Source of the DNA: Stentor coeruleus
Taxonomy: Eukaryota; Ciliophora; Heterotrichea; Heterotrichida; Stentoridae
Assembly (NCBI GenBank): GCA_001970955.1
Contig: MPUH01000347.1
Span: 1-63,538 of the forward strand
Direction of reading: 5' to 3'
DNA: 63,538 nt
The notes beneath the pieces are model-generated. The model did not search any database, had not been told where the DNA came from, and worked only from the letters and a program-made list of their open reading frames with translations. Below, in pieces: positions 19,982-29,625 of the stretch. The stretch's first letter is position 1. Each line of letters starts with the position of its first letter. The translations under genes were made by a program, and so were the position numbers.

Positions 19982-20998
19982 ATGCTTGGCCATTTTCTCA
20001 GACGCAGGGTTTCTATGACCGTAAAAGAAGCAATCAACAGTGCAATGGACGAAGAAATCACACGTGACTCTCGGGTCTTTCTTATCGGTGAAGAAGTGGC
20101 TCAATACAATGGTGCATACAAAGTCTCCAAAGACCTTTGGGCAAAGCATGGAAGCAATCGTATATGGGACACACCTATAACTGAAGCTGGGTTCACTGGT
20201 ATAGCAGCTGGAGCATCTTTAGGAGGTCTAAAGCCAATATGTGAATTCATGACCTTCAATTTCGCTATGCAATCCATTGACCATATAGTAAATTCTACAG
20301 CTAAAATACGCTATATGTCTGGTGGTAAAATTCATGGAAGCATTGTCTTCCGTGGTATAAACGGTCCAGCAGCAGGTGTAGCCGCTCAACATTCTCAATG
20401 TTTTGCATCATGGTATTCATCAGTCCCTGGGCTTATAGTCTTAAGTCCATACGATCCAGAAGATGCCCGTGGTTTATTAAAAGCAGCAATTCGTGAAGAT
20501 GAACCAGTTGTTTTTCTAGAAAACGAAATCATGTACAACAAAAAATTCGACGTTTCTGAAACAATTCTTGATAAAGATTTCGTTTTACCTATAGGAAAAG
20601 CTAAAATAATGCGTCAAGGTAAAGATATAACCATAGTAGCTCATTCAAGAATGGTTGGTGTATCACTTGAAGCTGCTGAAGAATTAGCTAAAAAAGGTAT
20701 TCAAGCTGAAGTCATTAATTTAAGAACTTTGAAACCCCTTGACACTGAGACTATTATAAACTCAGTCAAAAAAACTAATAGAATTGTCTCGGTAGAAGAT
20801 GGTTGGCCTCATGGGGGTATTGGTGCTGAAATTTGTGCTTTAATGATGGAAAGTGAAGCTTTTGATTATCTTGATGCCCCACTTGAAAGACTTACTTCAG
20901 CTGATGTCCCAGCACCTTATGCTAAAAGTTTAGAAGATATTTTCACCCCAAGGGCTGTCAATGTGGTAAACGCATGTTTAAGAGTCTGTAATAAATAG
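19982..20998 (+). CDS. PDHB: Pyruvate dehydrogenase E1 component, beta subunit
   Basis: This 338-aa protein is a clear transketolase-family E1-beta. It has [86 protein letters not shown], and the C-terminal [14 protein letters not shown] and [15 protein letters not shown]. It forms the alpha2beta2 E1 of the mitochondrial pyruvate dehydrogenase complex, which decarboxylates pyruvate with thiamine diphosphate. The N-terminal [11 protein letters not shown] is a short, basic, probable mitochondrial targeting peptide. Length is close to the human protein (359 aa) minus a shorter presequence. The stop lies 5 bp from the stop of the clathrin light chain gene on the other strand. Confidence 0.97.
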   Translation: MLGHFLRRRVSMTVKEAINSAMDEEITRDSRVFLIGEEVAQYNGAYKVSKDLWAKHGSNRIWDTPITEAGFTGIAAGASLGGLKPICEFMTFNFAMQSIDHIVNSTAKIRYMSGGKIHGSIVFRGINGPAAGVAAQHSQCFASWYSSVPGLIVLSPYDPEDARGLLKAAIREDEPVVFLENEIMYNKKFDVSETILDKDFVLPIGKAKIMRQGKDITIVAHSRMVGVSLEAAEELAKKGIQAEVINLRTLKPLDTETIINSVKKTNRIVSVEDGWPHGGIGAEICALMMESEAFDYLDAPLERLTSADVPAPYAKSLEDIFTPRAVNVVNACLRVCNK

Positions 20999-21003
20999 GC
21001 TAA

Positions 21004-21492
21004 TTATTTAGACTCGTGCTTTTTAGCTAATAAGACTGACTTCATTCTAACTTGATCTTTCCTATCGTTGTCTTTGAAATCAACCATTGAAGCAACTTTT
21101 TTCCAGCTTGTCGTATCGTCATAAGAAGCTTTATTGTTTTGTAATTCCTGTTCTTTTGTTATATTCAATTGTCTGGTTGTTAGGATCATTTTCTCACGAT
21201 CTTCATAGAATTTTTTCAGATCTGACCTTGCTTGGTCTCTTTTTTGTTCTTTTTGGCTCATTTCTTTAGCGTCTTTTCCCATAAGTTTCTTTTGTCTATC
21301 CTTGTTTTCTAAGTCGCGTTGGGCTTGTCTTTCTATATCCTCCTGATCTTCTGATGTGATTTCTACTGGAAGGCCTGATGTATATCCACTAGGTTGAGCT
21401 GCGAAAGGGTCTTGATCAAAGATTGGTGGTTGGTAGCTTTGATTTGAAGGCTCTATGTTAGAAAATGGGTCATTTGATAGGCCGAATTCCAT
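21004..21492 (-). CDS. Clathrin light chain
   Basis: This 162-aa protein has the clathrin light chain plan: an acidic/Pro-rich N-terminus with DPF motifs, a central charged helix (about residues 50-125, heavy-chain binding), and a C-terminal TSWKKVASMVDFKDNDRK...RMKSVLLAKK. That C-terminus aligns with the animal TEWEKVAQLCDF...RLRSVLMSLK end. It is shorter than animal chains (about 220-250 aa). Light chains stabilise and regulate the clathrin triskelion on coated pits and vesicles. The gene lies between the convergent PDH gene (5 bp) and the next minus-strand gene, whose stop is 17 bp upstream of this ATG. The spacing is extremely tight. Confidence 0.85.
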   Translation of the reverse strand: MEFGLSNDPFSNIEPSNQSYQPPIFDQDPFAAQPSGYTSGLPVEITSEDQEDIERQAQRDLENKDRQKKLMGKDAKEMSQKEQKRDQARSDLKKFYEDREKMILTTRQLNITKEQELQNNKASYDDTTSWKKVASMVDFKDNDRKDQVRMKSVLLAKKHESK

Positions 21493-21509
21493 ATTTTTAT
21501 ATAAAGCTA

Positions 21510-23498
21510 TTAGAATTTTTTAGAGAGGATTTCGATTGATTTGTTGAAGATGGGAGAACTGTTGCTACAAAGTTTCATATAGAATTCACTGAAATCTTCA
21601 GCGGTTACTTCAACATTTGAGCATATGAGTTCAAGCCAGGCACTAGACCCAATAACACCTTCTCTTATAAGTTCTACTATCATATAACCTAATCCAAACA
21701 CAAACCTTTCATCTTTGTTTCGATTTAGAATCTCTACTATATTAAACTCATTAAATCTTTTTTTCAATTGAAGTTTATCATTTTTATTAACAATATCTTC
21801 AATGCTCTCAATTGAAAACTCTGTTTTCATAACTTTTTGCCCTTTGTTTACTTCTTTTATTTCCCCAACGACTGTATTTAGTAGTACATTTAGTTCATTT
21901 TGTAGATTTCTCATTTCCTGTAATCCAATAAATAACGAGTTTTGTAATGGTTCAAAGTATTTCATTGTCGTGTCTTTTAAAGGTCCAGATAATATTTGAT
22001 TTAAAGTATTTTGGGTGCTATTTTCTATGTTTTTTCGTAATGCTGGTTGGATATTCTCAGTTACAGACATAAGTAAATTAGCGAAATTATCCCCTGATGT
22101 TAGATAAGACATTTTATCTGAGATATTTTGGATGATTTTTTCGGTTTCTGGGCTAAGTTCGTAGTTTTTTTCTATAGTCACAGGGTTTATTTTGTTTTCT
22201 TCACTAATTTTTTGAATTTTATGTGCTTCAGGAGCTGGGGTTCTTTTAGAGAAATCTTCACGTTTAGTATTTACAGTCAAGCATTTTGGTATTAAAGGTT
22301 TGGTACTAAAGTCTTTTATTGGCTTATCAGTTTTTCCTAAAATAAAAGGATTTTTAATCCCTTCGTTTTTCAGTTTCCCAAAAGATTCATTTTTTTCGAT
22401 TATAGAATATTCAGTATATCCTTGGCTTAGATCTTCATTTATACAAAGAGCTTGAGGTTCTTTGCCGAATCTGTAATGTAAAGTATTGGTTGATAAGACT
22501 TCAAGGATATAAACTTCAATGTTGTTTGCGTTAAAAGTGAAGATTTTATGTTTAGAGTTTCCTTCGTATATAGATTGGTTTCTTAATGTGTTTTCTATTA
22601 TGTAGTGTTCAAATGCTCTTGCTGGGGTTTTAAGACCTAAAACTAGGTATTTTGATATGAAAGAGCTTTCGTCAAAGGATAAAATCATAAATTTCGAGGA
22701 GTTTCGGTTAAGAATGAGCATTTGTTCGGTTTCTTCACAGTAATGGAATTGTTTTGGGCATTTACTGTTGAAAAAAACAGTGTATTTTAGTTGTTTTTCT
22801 TTGAAATTGTAACCTGCAATTAGGAAACGAGTGTTGCTGTAGTAAAGTATTGTGCTGTCACTTATACTGAAAACTTCTGTCACTGGGCATTGGCATTCAT
22901 GACTACATATTGGCTCTTCTTCTTCAAAGTCAAGAACTTCAAGCAAACCATTTTCATCAACTACACAGATAAGATTATCAGAATCTATGATGTTGTCAAA
23001 TGATTCGAGTTTTGATTGGAATTCGCGAACTATTGTTTTACTGAGATCTTCAACTTTCATAATAGTGAATGGATTAAACAAATAAACAGCACTTCCGAAG
23101 TTTTTAACCTTCATAGATGTAAATTGTTGAGTCAATACCAAATCTGATTCCACTTTAATGCTTTTGATATTAAGTGTAAATAATCGATCAGGAAGAAGTA
23201 AATAGAGGGTATCGTAATATAGATATAAGTCTATAAGAGAAGTTTCTAGTGAATACTGACTTTGATTATTGATAAACAAGCGATTACCTTTGTATTGGAC
23301 TATATATGATGATGTGCATATTAAGCGATCACTTTGGCTTAGTGTATCTTGAGGAGTCATTTTGTATACTCGTTGGATATAAGATTCACAGAATTTTGTA
23401 GGCTTATCTTGATCACAAACAAAAGGCATTACAACAGAAGTTTCAAGACCAAGGTTACAAGATGTAATCCCGAATGCTTCCAAGTAAGAATTTGCCAT
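21510..23498 (-). CDS. Beta-propeller plus helical tail protein, EDC4/Ge-1-like
   Basis: This 662-aa protein has an N-terminal half (about 60-330) of beta-rich, irregular WD-like repeats and a Ser/Lys/Pro linker (about 370-450). Its C-terminal half is helical, with the segment SVTENIQPALRKNIENSTQNTLNQILSGPL (residues about 485-514) and a final globular helical domain. That order of propeller, disordered linker, long helix with a ...QPAL...F/Q-rich motif and C-terminal alpha domain is the plan of EDC4 (Ge-1), the decapping scaffold of P-bodies. Identity is low, so this is inference from architecture. Start ATG 23496-23498. Confidence 0.5.
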   Translation of the reverse strand: MANSYLEAFGITSCNLGLETSVVMPFVCDQDKPTKFCESYIQRVYKMTPQDTLSQSDRLICTSSYIVQYKGNRLFINNQSQYSLETSLIDLYLYYDTLYLLLPDRLFTLNIKSIKVESDLVLTQQFTSMKVKNFGSAVYLFNPFTIMKVEDLSKTIVREFQSKLESFDNIIDSDNLICVVDENGLLEVLDFEEEEPICSHECQCPVTEVFSISDSTILYYSNTRFLIAGYNFKEKQLKYTVFFNSKCPKQFHYCEETEQMLILNRNSSKFMILSFDESSFISKYLVLGLKTPARAFEHYIIENTLRNQSIYEGNSKHKIFTFNANNIEVYILEVLSTNTLHYRFGKEPQALCINEDLSQGYTEYSIIEKNESFGKLKNEGIKNPFILGKTDKPIKDFSTKPLIPKCLTVNTKREDFSKRTPAPEAHKIQKISEENKINPVTIEKNYELSPETEKIIQNISDKMSYLTSGDNFANLLMSVTENIQPALRKNIENSTQNTLNQILSGPLKDTTMKYFEPLQNSLFIGLQEMRNLQNELNVLLNTVVGEIKEVNKGQKVMKTEFSIESIEDIVNKNDKLQLKKRFNEFNIVEILNRNKDERFVFGLGYMIVELIREGVIGSSAWLELICSNVEVTAEDFSEFYMKLCSNSSPIFNKSIEILSKKF

Positions 23499-23819
23499 AG
23501 TTTATTTACCTAAAAGCTTATCTTAACATCCCCTTAAGTGATACTATATTTATTACATAACCAAGTCAATAGTTTCTAAAGAAAGATTATACAGATGATT
23601 ATAATAATAATCAACCTTTTTACCTAACCAGTTCAGCTAAAGCTTACAAGTTCAAACTTTCCTATCTTTATTTGCTAAAAACTCAGCATAAAAGACCATT
23701 TGACACTTGATCCAAACAGCTTCAATTAAAACCTCGGAATATTCGTATTTTGTCTAAAATTTTTCTAGCTGAAAAATATCATGGAATAATCGCGGGTTTA
23801 TAATAGTATCGCGGTAAAG
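23499..23819. promoter_or_regulatory. Divergent promoter region
   Basis: This 321-bp spacer separates the EDC4-like gene (minus) and the FYR-domain gene (plus). It is AT-rich, with a slightly more GC-containing stretch (23795-23815) just before the FYR-gene start. No specific element is recognised. Confidence 0.35.
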
Positions 23820-24761
23820 ATGCCTAAACGAAAGCAACGAGAAGACGAGGAGCCAACAAGAAAACGTCAATTTCTAGGAAGGTAATAATTATTCAGAGTT
23901 GCCAATAGGTCCAAAGTCAAGCACGTAAAAGTCCTAAACATAGGCGAACTAGTAGTAAAAGAGGGATGGTACAACGCTGGCTATATATTCCCCAAAGGCT
24001 ACTCTACATTAATCGAATATAAAGATATCTCAGACCCAAATACCAGATCATTATATCATTGTGAAATTCTCGATGGAGGTTCCAAGCCTGTCTTTAGAAT
24101 CACCTCCGAAAAGCTCGGTAGTTCTTTTACCGGGAAATCCCCAACAGCTTGTTGGAAGCAAATCTTAGACCAAATAAACGAAACATTAAAAGCTAATGAT
24201 CAACCAATAGTCAAAACTCAAGTTGCAGGTCCAGAATACTTTGGGCTTAACGACCCTGTGATAGTTGAAGCAATAGAAACTTTAGACCCTAAAAAAATGT
24301 GCCATATGTACTGGACAGAAAAAGAAAAAATTCTTGAAGCAAGAAAAGATTATGAAGTAAATCATCCTAAAGGTGAAAGGAAGATAAGAAAACGTAAAGA
24401 CTCTTTTGAGGAACAAGTAGATTTAACTACTGAAGAAAGTTTTAAAGAGAATTATACAGGGACATGGTCGACTATACAAAGAAAGGAAAGGTATATTAAT
24501 AGACTTGTGAATATGGGACAAGATGTGAATTATGAAGATGATAATCCTATGCCTGATCATCAAGACCCAATAACTTTGCAACCGGTTGTTGTTCCTGCTT
24601 TGTCACCATATGGACATGTTGCTGGATATTATACATGGACCCAGGCTTTGAGAGAGTCTGGTGGAAAGTGTCCTTTTACGAAACAGCCGCTTAGTATTGA
24701 GAGGCTTATTAAACTCACGAAGCAGAATTACAGTTTATATAAGGACAATATCATATTTTAG
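23820..24761 (+). CDS. FYR-domain (FYRN/FYRC) nuclear protein with U-box-like C-terminus, two exons
   Basis: I join 23820-23881 and 23897-24761 across one 15-nt intron, giving 308 aa. After a basic N-terminus (PKRKQRED, RKRQF, nuclear-localisation-like), FYRN is seen as WYNAGYIFPKGYSTLIEY...LYHCEI and FYRC as PVFRITSEKLGSSFTGKSPTACWKQI. The family (TBRG1, trithorax/MLL proteins) is chromatin-associated. The C-terminal 60 residues contain DPITLQPVVVPALSPYGHVAGYYTW...CPFTKQPL...LIKLTKQN, which looks like a U-box/RING-type fold, possibly an E3 module. Without the intron, the only ATG-initiated frame stops after 21 codons. This combination is unusual. Confidence 0.88.
23882..23896 (+). other. 15-nt intron of the FYR-domain gene
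   Basis: The sequence is GTAATAATTATTCAG. The unspliced frame stops immediately (GGA AGG TAA). Removal restores ...FLGR-VANRSKVKH... and joins a start ATG to an otherwise ATG-less FYR-domain frame. Confidence 0.95.
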
Positions 24762-24904
24762 ATAATTATGTAGGTATGCAATTTGGGTTTTATGTGATTA
24801 TTAGGTTTAAATTTTAGTATTTAAAATCTAAAACTTTAGTTTTATTGAAATATTTTATATTAATCAAAACAAAAATATACACGTTTTGATATAAAAACTC
24901 CAAG

Positions 24905-26081
24905 TTAGTTAGTAAAAGTGTAAAGAAAATCTATATTCCTAGCTTGCTGGATCAGGTTTTCAAACTCTTCAACACTTGAATTAATAAACAGCCTCAATAT
25001 TTCTTCGTATTTCTCAGCTTTTTCGTTTTTGATTCTTGGGACATCAATAACACCTAGTTGGATATTAAGTATATGCTCTATAGTTTTAATAGTATCAAGT
25101 TCCTTTTGTGCTTCAAGTATTAAATTTTCTGCTTTGCTGATTTTCTGTTCTTTTGTCTCTTTTTTTAATATATTCCACCCTCCACTTTTTCCTGCCTGAG
25201 CTTTAACAAGGTATTTTTTCTCTTCTTCAACCCTCTCCGCAGCCCTAACTCGCATTTTTATATAATCAAACTTCCTGTTTATAGCTAAAATTATCCCTTT
25301 AAGATCAAGGGTTTCAGCTTGAGTCCAATCCAACAATATCTGATAAGGATTTGTACATTCTTCTCTTATTTCCAAATTTATCTCTCGAACATTAAACTTT
25401 TTCGTATAAAAACTATTTAAATCCTTAATCCCATACAACATCATACTTGTTTGCTTAGCATATTCTTCAAAAGAAAACACACTTTCACTACAAAACCCAA
25501 CAAAAACCTCAAGACTCTCAAGTGATGCTTTAAAAAACTTCATCGAATCTTCTAATTGACTATCAACATCATCTGGTTCTTGTTTCTCCATACATTCAGG
25601 GAAATGATGCTGATATTTTTCTAATATTTGAATATTGCTGTCGATTTTAAAGTCTTTACTTATTTTTAAGAAATCAGCTGGACCTCTTATAAAAGTTTGG
25701 AATTCATGAGAATGATAAACATGAGGCAAGTTACAGATTTTTATAAGAAATGATTGAAGAAGTTTTCGACGTTTTTCTATGAAATTCTCTTGGAGATTAC
25801 CCTATGTGGAATTTTACGATAGCTTTTTTTTCAGGGATTTGTGGAAGGATACAACCAGGCCATTGGGTATTTAGTAGGACTTGTAAGGCATTGAATTCTT
25901 TGTATCGACGTTGAGCTTCGAATTGTCCTTTGGTATCTTCACCGGATATTGTATAGCTCACGTGCTTTGTGAATCGGTCATCTTTTAAGACTGGGTTGGA
26001 GAGCTTAATACTTATTATTTCGCTTGATGGATTGTAGGATATACCAGCGACAGGCTGCTCATCGAATTCATTACCGTCCAT
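24905..26081 (-). CDS. Sorting nexin with PX domain (SNX1/2/Vps5-like), two exons
   Basis: I join 25818-26081 and 24905-25801 across a 16-nt intron, giving 386 aa. The PX domain (about residues 20-125) includes RRYKEFNALQVLL, PGCILPQIPEKKAIGNLQENFIEKRRKLLQSFL and HEFQTFI. The Pro-rich loop and the RR-Y-KEF phosphoinositide contact are intact. The remaining 260 residues are helical and charged, as in a BAR domain. From family knowledge it binds PI3P on endosomes and takes part in retromer-type sorting. Without the intron the frame ends inside the PX domain (…KFHIG*). Start ATG 26079-26081. Confidence 0.92.
25802..25817 (-). other. 16-nt intron of the sorting nexin gene
   Basis: On the minus strand the sequence is GTAAAATTCCACATAG. 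Removing it converts KKAI-VKFHIG* to KKAIGNLQENFIEKRR, the standard PX-domain sequence. Because 16 is not a multiple of three, retention shifts the frame. Confidence 0.94.
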
Positions 26082-26506
26082 AATTATATGTGAGTTTTGA
26101 TTAGGATTTTGTAATTAGGATTTAATGTAAAAAGGTGAAATTATTTTTAGGGTATGTGGATGAGTATAGGGATTTTTAAGATATGTTGTGTTATTGATTA
26201 TTTTATTATAAAAATCATTTTAGATTAGGCTTTTTATGTTAATCCCTATATCTGCGATTAAAATGATTTTTTACACCTAATCCTCTATTTACATTAACAT
26301 TTATATAATTTATTATGTTTATATATTATCAATAATACAATCCGATTTTAATTTTATACTTATAACACATATTATCTTTTTAATCATATCCCTTATGATC
26401 TTATAAAAATATGTTAAAGGGTATGCTTTTCATAATAAGATTATGTAAAAAGACTATATTAAAAGCATGAATTTCTTTTTGACTAATTTATACTGAAAAA
26501 AAAAAC
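26082..26506. other. Intergenic region
   Basis: G/T-rich plus strand from 26085 to about 26200 (sorting-nexin 5' flank), then C/T/A-rich to about 26450 (3' flank of the next minus-strand gene). No gene or RNA is seen. Confidence 0.4.
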
Positions 26507-26872
26507 TTAATTACTATCCCAGCCGCTAAGTTCAAATTTTTCATCAGTTTTGTTTTCATGGGCGACTATATTTTGATTATCTTTTTTCTTATAATGAATT
26601 CGATTATTTTTTGGGAAATTTAAATATTGAGTTGATGAGTAGTTTTTCTGGATTATCGATTTTTTCCTTTTCATTCTGTCAATTGTGCTGTTAAGGCCTT
26701 TGATTGAAAGACTTGAAAAGGTTGTATTGAAATCTACTCGGCTTGGGAGTTTTATTTTTTTGGATTTACGGAAGATTGGATTACTAGCGTAGTTATATCC
26801 ATAAGTTTGTTTTATCAGAGGAAGTTTGTAATCAAAGGATTTATTCGATACTGAAAGAAATTTAGTTTCCAT
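26507..26872 (-). CDS. Hypothetical small basic protein
   Basis: This 121-aa, Lys/Asn/Ser-rich basic protein has no recognisable domain. It has an ATG start (26870-26872), and the plus-strand flank composition is as for other minus-strand genes. It is probably a real but ciliate-specific gene. Function is unknown. Confidence 0.5.
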   Translation of the reverse strand: METKFLSVSNKSFDYKLPLIKQTYGYNYASNPIFRKSKKIKLPSRVDFNTTFSSLSIKGLNSTIDRMKRKKSIIQKNYSSTQYLNFPKNNRIHYKKKDNQNIVAHENKTDEKFELSGWDSN

Positions 26873-27182
26873 TGAATTATTATTATATAACTTACATGTT
26901 TAGTCAAATTTTATCCGCTACGTCATCTCTATAAATCTAATAATTTCTAACATTAAATAGCATTTAAAACACAAACTTAAATTCTAAAAATATTTCACAT
27001 CATAATTTCCTTAAAAAATCCTCCATCATTTCAATAATTTCATTAGTAGCTTAATCTACTAAAAATAACACTCTAATTTTCTTAAAAACCTTATCAATCT
27101 CTAACTTAACACAATTTTAACTCATCTTAAAAAAAATCCCCAATACAAAAATTCTACATTGTAAAACTCTTCCCAAAATAAT
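26873..27182. promoter_or_regulatory. Divergent promoter region
   Basis: This 310-bp spacer lies between the small basic gene (minus) and the STPGR-repeat gene (plus). The portion nearest the plus gene (27000-27180) is A/C-rich, as in other 5' flanks. No motif is recognised. Confidence 0.35.
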
Positions 27183-28667
27183 ATGAAAAAACAAACCAGA
27201 AAAACAGATTTTTGGTCAGTTCCTACACCTTCCAAAGTAGGTCCAGGTTCTTACGACATCTTCCAAAAACTTAAACTCCGCCACAATTCCGCACCTTTTT
27301 CAAAAAGTGAACTTAAACAGTCTTCATCCAAAAAAATCCGAAGTGATTTACCAGGTCCAGGTTCATACATAAGCAATCCAAAATGGATAAAAAACCCATT
27401 TCCATCAAGTAGTTTTGTATCATCTTTACCAAGAACAGGTCCATTTCCTATAGGTCGTTCACAAGATTCTTCTCCATTATTTGACACCCCAGGTCCAGGT
27501 TCATATGAACCTGATATTAAATCTTTTCCTAAAACTGAAAGAAAATACAGAGTCCATTCTATGATAGTTGGTCCAACAATAGCATCAATACCATATAAAC
27601 CAAATGAAGATGTTATATTAGGTCCATCTTCTTATAACCCTGATGTATCTCTAATAAAACCTTCAGTTCTTTCAACAAATTTCGCCGGGTATCTAAGCAA
27701 AAGGAACATCTTTGACATAAAACAAAACCGGAATATAGGTCCAGGAAAATACACAATTTCCATAGATAAAACCTCAAACAAACAAAGCTGGGTTTTTAAA
27801 TCTAAAGTTTCAAAAGATCCAAACCTTATAAAAAATGACTCACATCCTGGTCCAGGAAGTTACAATCCAAGACATTATATTCATCATCCAAGAGTATTAG
27901 TAGAAGGTTTTGGTAGTACAACAGAAAGAGATATACTTTTAACTAATGATCCTCATAGACCATATGGGAATTCTGACTATTTTCTTCAACCTATTCTTGA
28001 AAACCAACCTTATCAATCATCTAAACAAGAATATTATAAACAAAAATACCTCTATCCAAAAACCCCAATCCCAAAACCAGGATTCGGGTCTTCAGTCAAA
28101 AGAGAAACTCCATGGGCGAATTTAAATACAATCACTGGCCCTGGAGATTATCATTTAAACATATCAGAAAGCAACAATGCGAAATTCATCACGAAATCCC
28201 CAAGATTTAAAACTTTAAAAAGTGAAAATTTACCAGGACCAGGTACTTATGATAGTCCGATAACTGATAAAAATCAAATTTATTTAAGTAAAGCTCCAAG
28301 ATTTATTGAAAATAAAAGCCAAGTCCCTGAGAATTATTTGGCTCATGAAGATTGGAGTGCTAAAGTTGTAAAAGCTCAATTGATGAATTATTCTGATAAT
28401 AAAATTAGGTTTGGGTCTTTATCTCCAAGGTTTATTGAAGAGAATTCTGAATCACCAGGTCCTGGTTATTATGTTGTTAAAGATAAAAAATCAAGTCCTT
28501 CAATTATTCATGCTACTGGGAGTAGATTTTCTAAACATGGAAATTATATAAAACAGTCTGTTACTGAAACGGATATTGGCCCTGGGAGTTATTATAAGGA
28601 AATTGGGATAGGGAAAAAAACTTTTAATATAAGTCCTGATATTGGAGATGATCGTCCATGGATTTGA
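27183..28667 (+). CDS. STPGR/SHIPPO-repeat protein (ODF3/CIMAP-like)
   Basis: This 494-aa protein contains about ten copies of the (P/x)GPGxY motif, e.g. VGPGSYDIF, PGPGSYISN, PGPGSYEPD, LGPSSYNPD, IGPGKYTIS, PGPGSYNPR, TGPGDYHLN, PGPGTYDSP, PGPGYYVVK and IGPGSYYKE. They are spaced about 35-50 residues apart in a basic, Ser-rich protein. The family (ODF3/SHIPPO1, STPG, CIMAP) binds axonemal or cortical microtubules, and in Stentor such proteins would suit cilia or the cortical microtubule ribbons. The start ATG at 27183 follows A/C-rich leader DNA. Stop TGA. Confidence 0.88.
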   Translation: MKKQTRKTDFWSVPTPSKVGPGSYDIFQKLKLRHNSAPFSKSELKQSSSKKIRSDLPGPGSYISNPKWIKNPFPSSSFVSSLPRTGPFPIGRSQDSSPLFDTPGPGSYEPDIKSFPKTERKYRVHSMIVGPTIASIPYKPNEDVILGPSSYNPDVSLIKPSVLSTNFAGYLSKRNIFDIKQNRNIGPGKYTISIDKTSNKQSWVFKSKVSKDPNLIKNDSHPGPGSYNPRHYIHHPRVLVEGFGSTTERDILLTNDPHRPYGNSDYFLQPILENQPYQSSKQEYYKQKYLYPKTPIPKPGFGSSVKRETPWANLNTITGPGDYHLNISESNNAKFITKSPRFKTLKSENLPGPGTYDSPITDKNQIYLSKAPRFIENKSQVPENYLAHEDWSAKVVKAQLMNYSDNKIRFGSLSPRFIEENSESPGPGYYVVKDKKSSPSIIHATGSRFSKHGNYIKQSVTETDIGPGSYYKEIGIGKKTFNISPDIGDDRPWI

Positions 28668-29625
28668 AATTAAATTTATATATTTTTATGTTAGATCTGA
28701 TGTGTTAGGTTTAGATTTTTAGATTAAATATTTTATGTATTTTAATGCTGATTTTTTTGGATTTTTTGTAACTTTTTACTTGTTTTGAGGTGTTGTTTTG
28801 ATGGAGTTTAAAGTTTTTTATTATTTTTTTTTGGTTTAAGAATATTGTTTTACTCCAAGTTGTTAGTTGTGAATTAGTTGAATTCGATTTTTAGGTTTTT
28901 TAGTTAGTCTTCCATAGTTTTTTTTATGTTTTTACTAGTTTCCTCAGTAAGAGTTCTTGCTTTTGTTTTGCTCGGACTTCTTTCTAAATTATGTCATTGA
29001 TAAACCTTTATGATAACAATATCATTATGAAAATCGATATTTATTCATTAGGATTTATAATACACTGCTTCATTTTTAACGCAATATAAAACAAAAAACA
29101 ACAAAATCATAAAACCATAAAAACTTATTCCAAAGATTATTAAAAACCCATATCAGAACAAAAAATCTTATAAACTTAACATCAAAATAAATTAAATAAT
29201 CGTTTATGCTAACTTTATATATAATCCAAAAACAGATAACTAGCAATATTTTAAACCTAATTAACACAATAACATCAAAATTAATTTCAAACTAAAACTA
29301 AAACTCCTAAAAAACCCCTTCCTAACCCTTATCCAAAATATAAAAAATTTAAATTTATTATGAATATTTCTCATATCAAAACCTCATCTAAATTTCCTTC
29401 CAGAACCTTCTAAATTCCAAATCCTAAAACTCAAACATAAAAAATATTCCTCAAAATTTCTCAAAAAGATATTAAAAAAATTCACAACATTAACACCCTA
29501 ACACCCAAATCGATTTTTCCAATGATTGCTAGTCAAGCATTTACGGATATTTATTATCAGTTATTTATGAGTGAAAATTAAATAATAAAGCCATGGATTT
29601 TGATCTTAATAATATTTTATAAATC
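28668..29625. other. Intergenic region between two plus-strand genes
   Basis: G/T-rich plus strand from 28668 to about 28980, then a transition, then A/C-rich from about 29060 to 29520. This is the same 3'-flank-to-5'-flank switch as at 12.5-13.6 kb. No gene or RNA gene is recognised. Confidence 0.45.

Noticed and set aside
19945..20061. N-terminal extension of the LRR protein from an upstream ATG
   Set aside because: It would overlap the PDH gene and bury the MGTCSC lipidation signal, so the downstream ATG is preferred.
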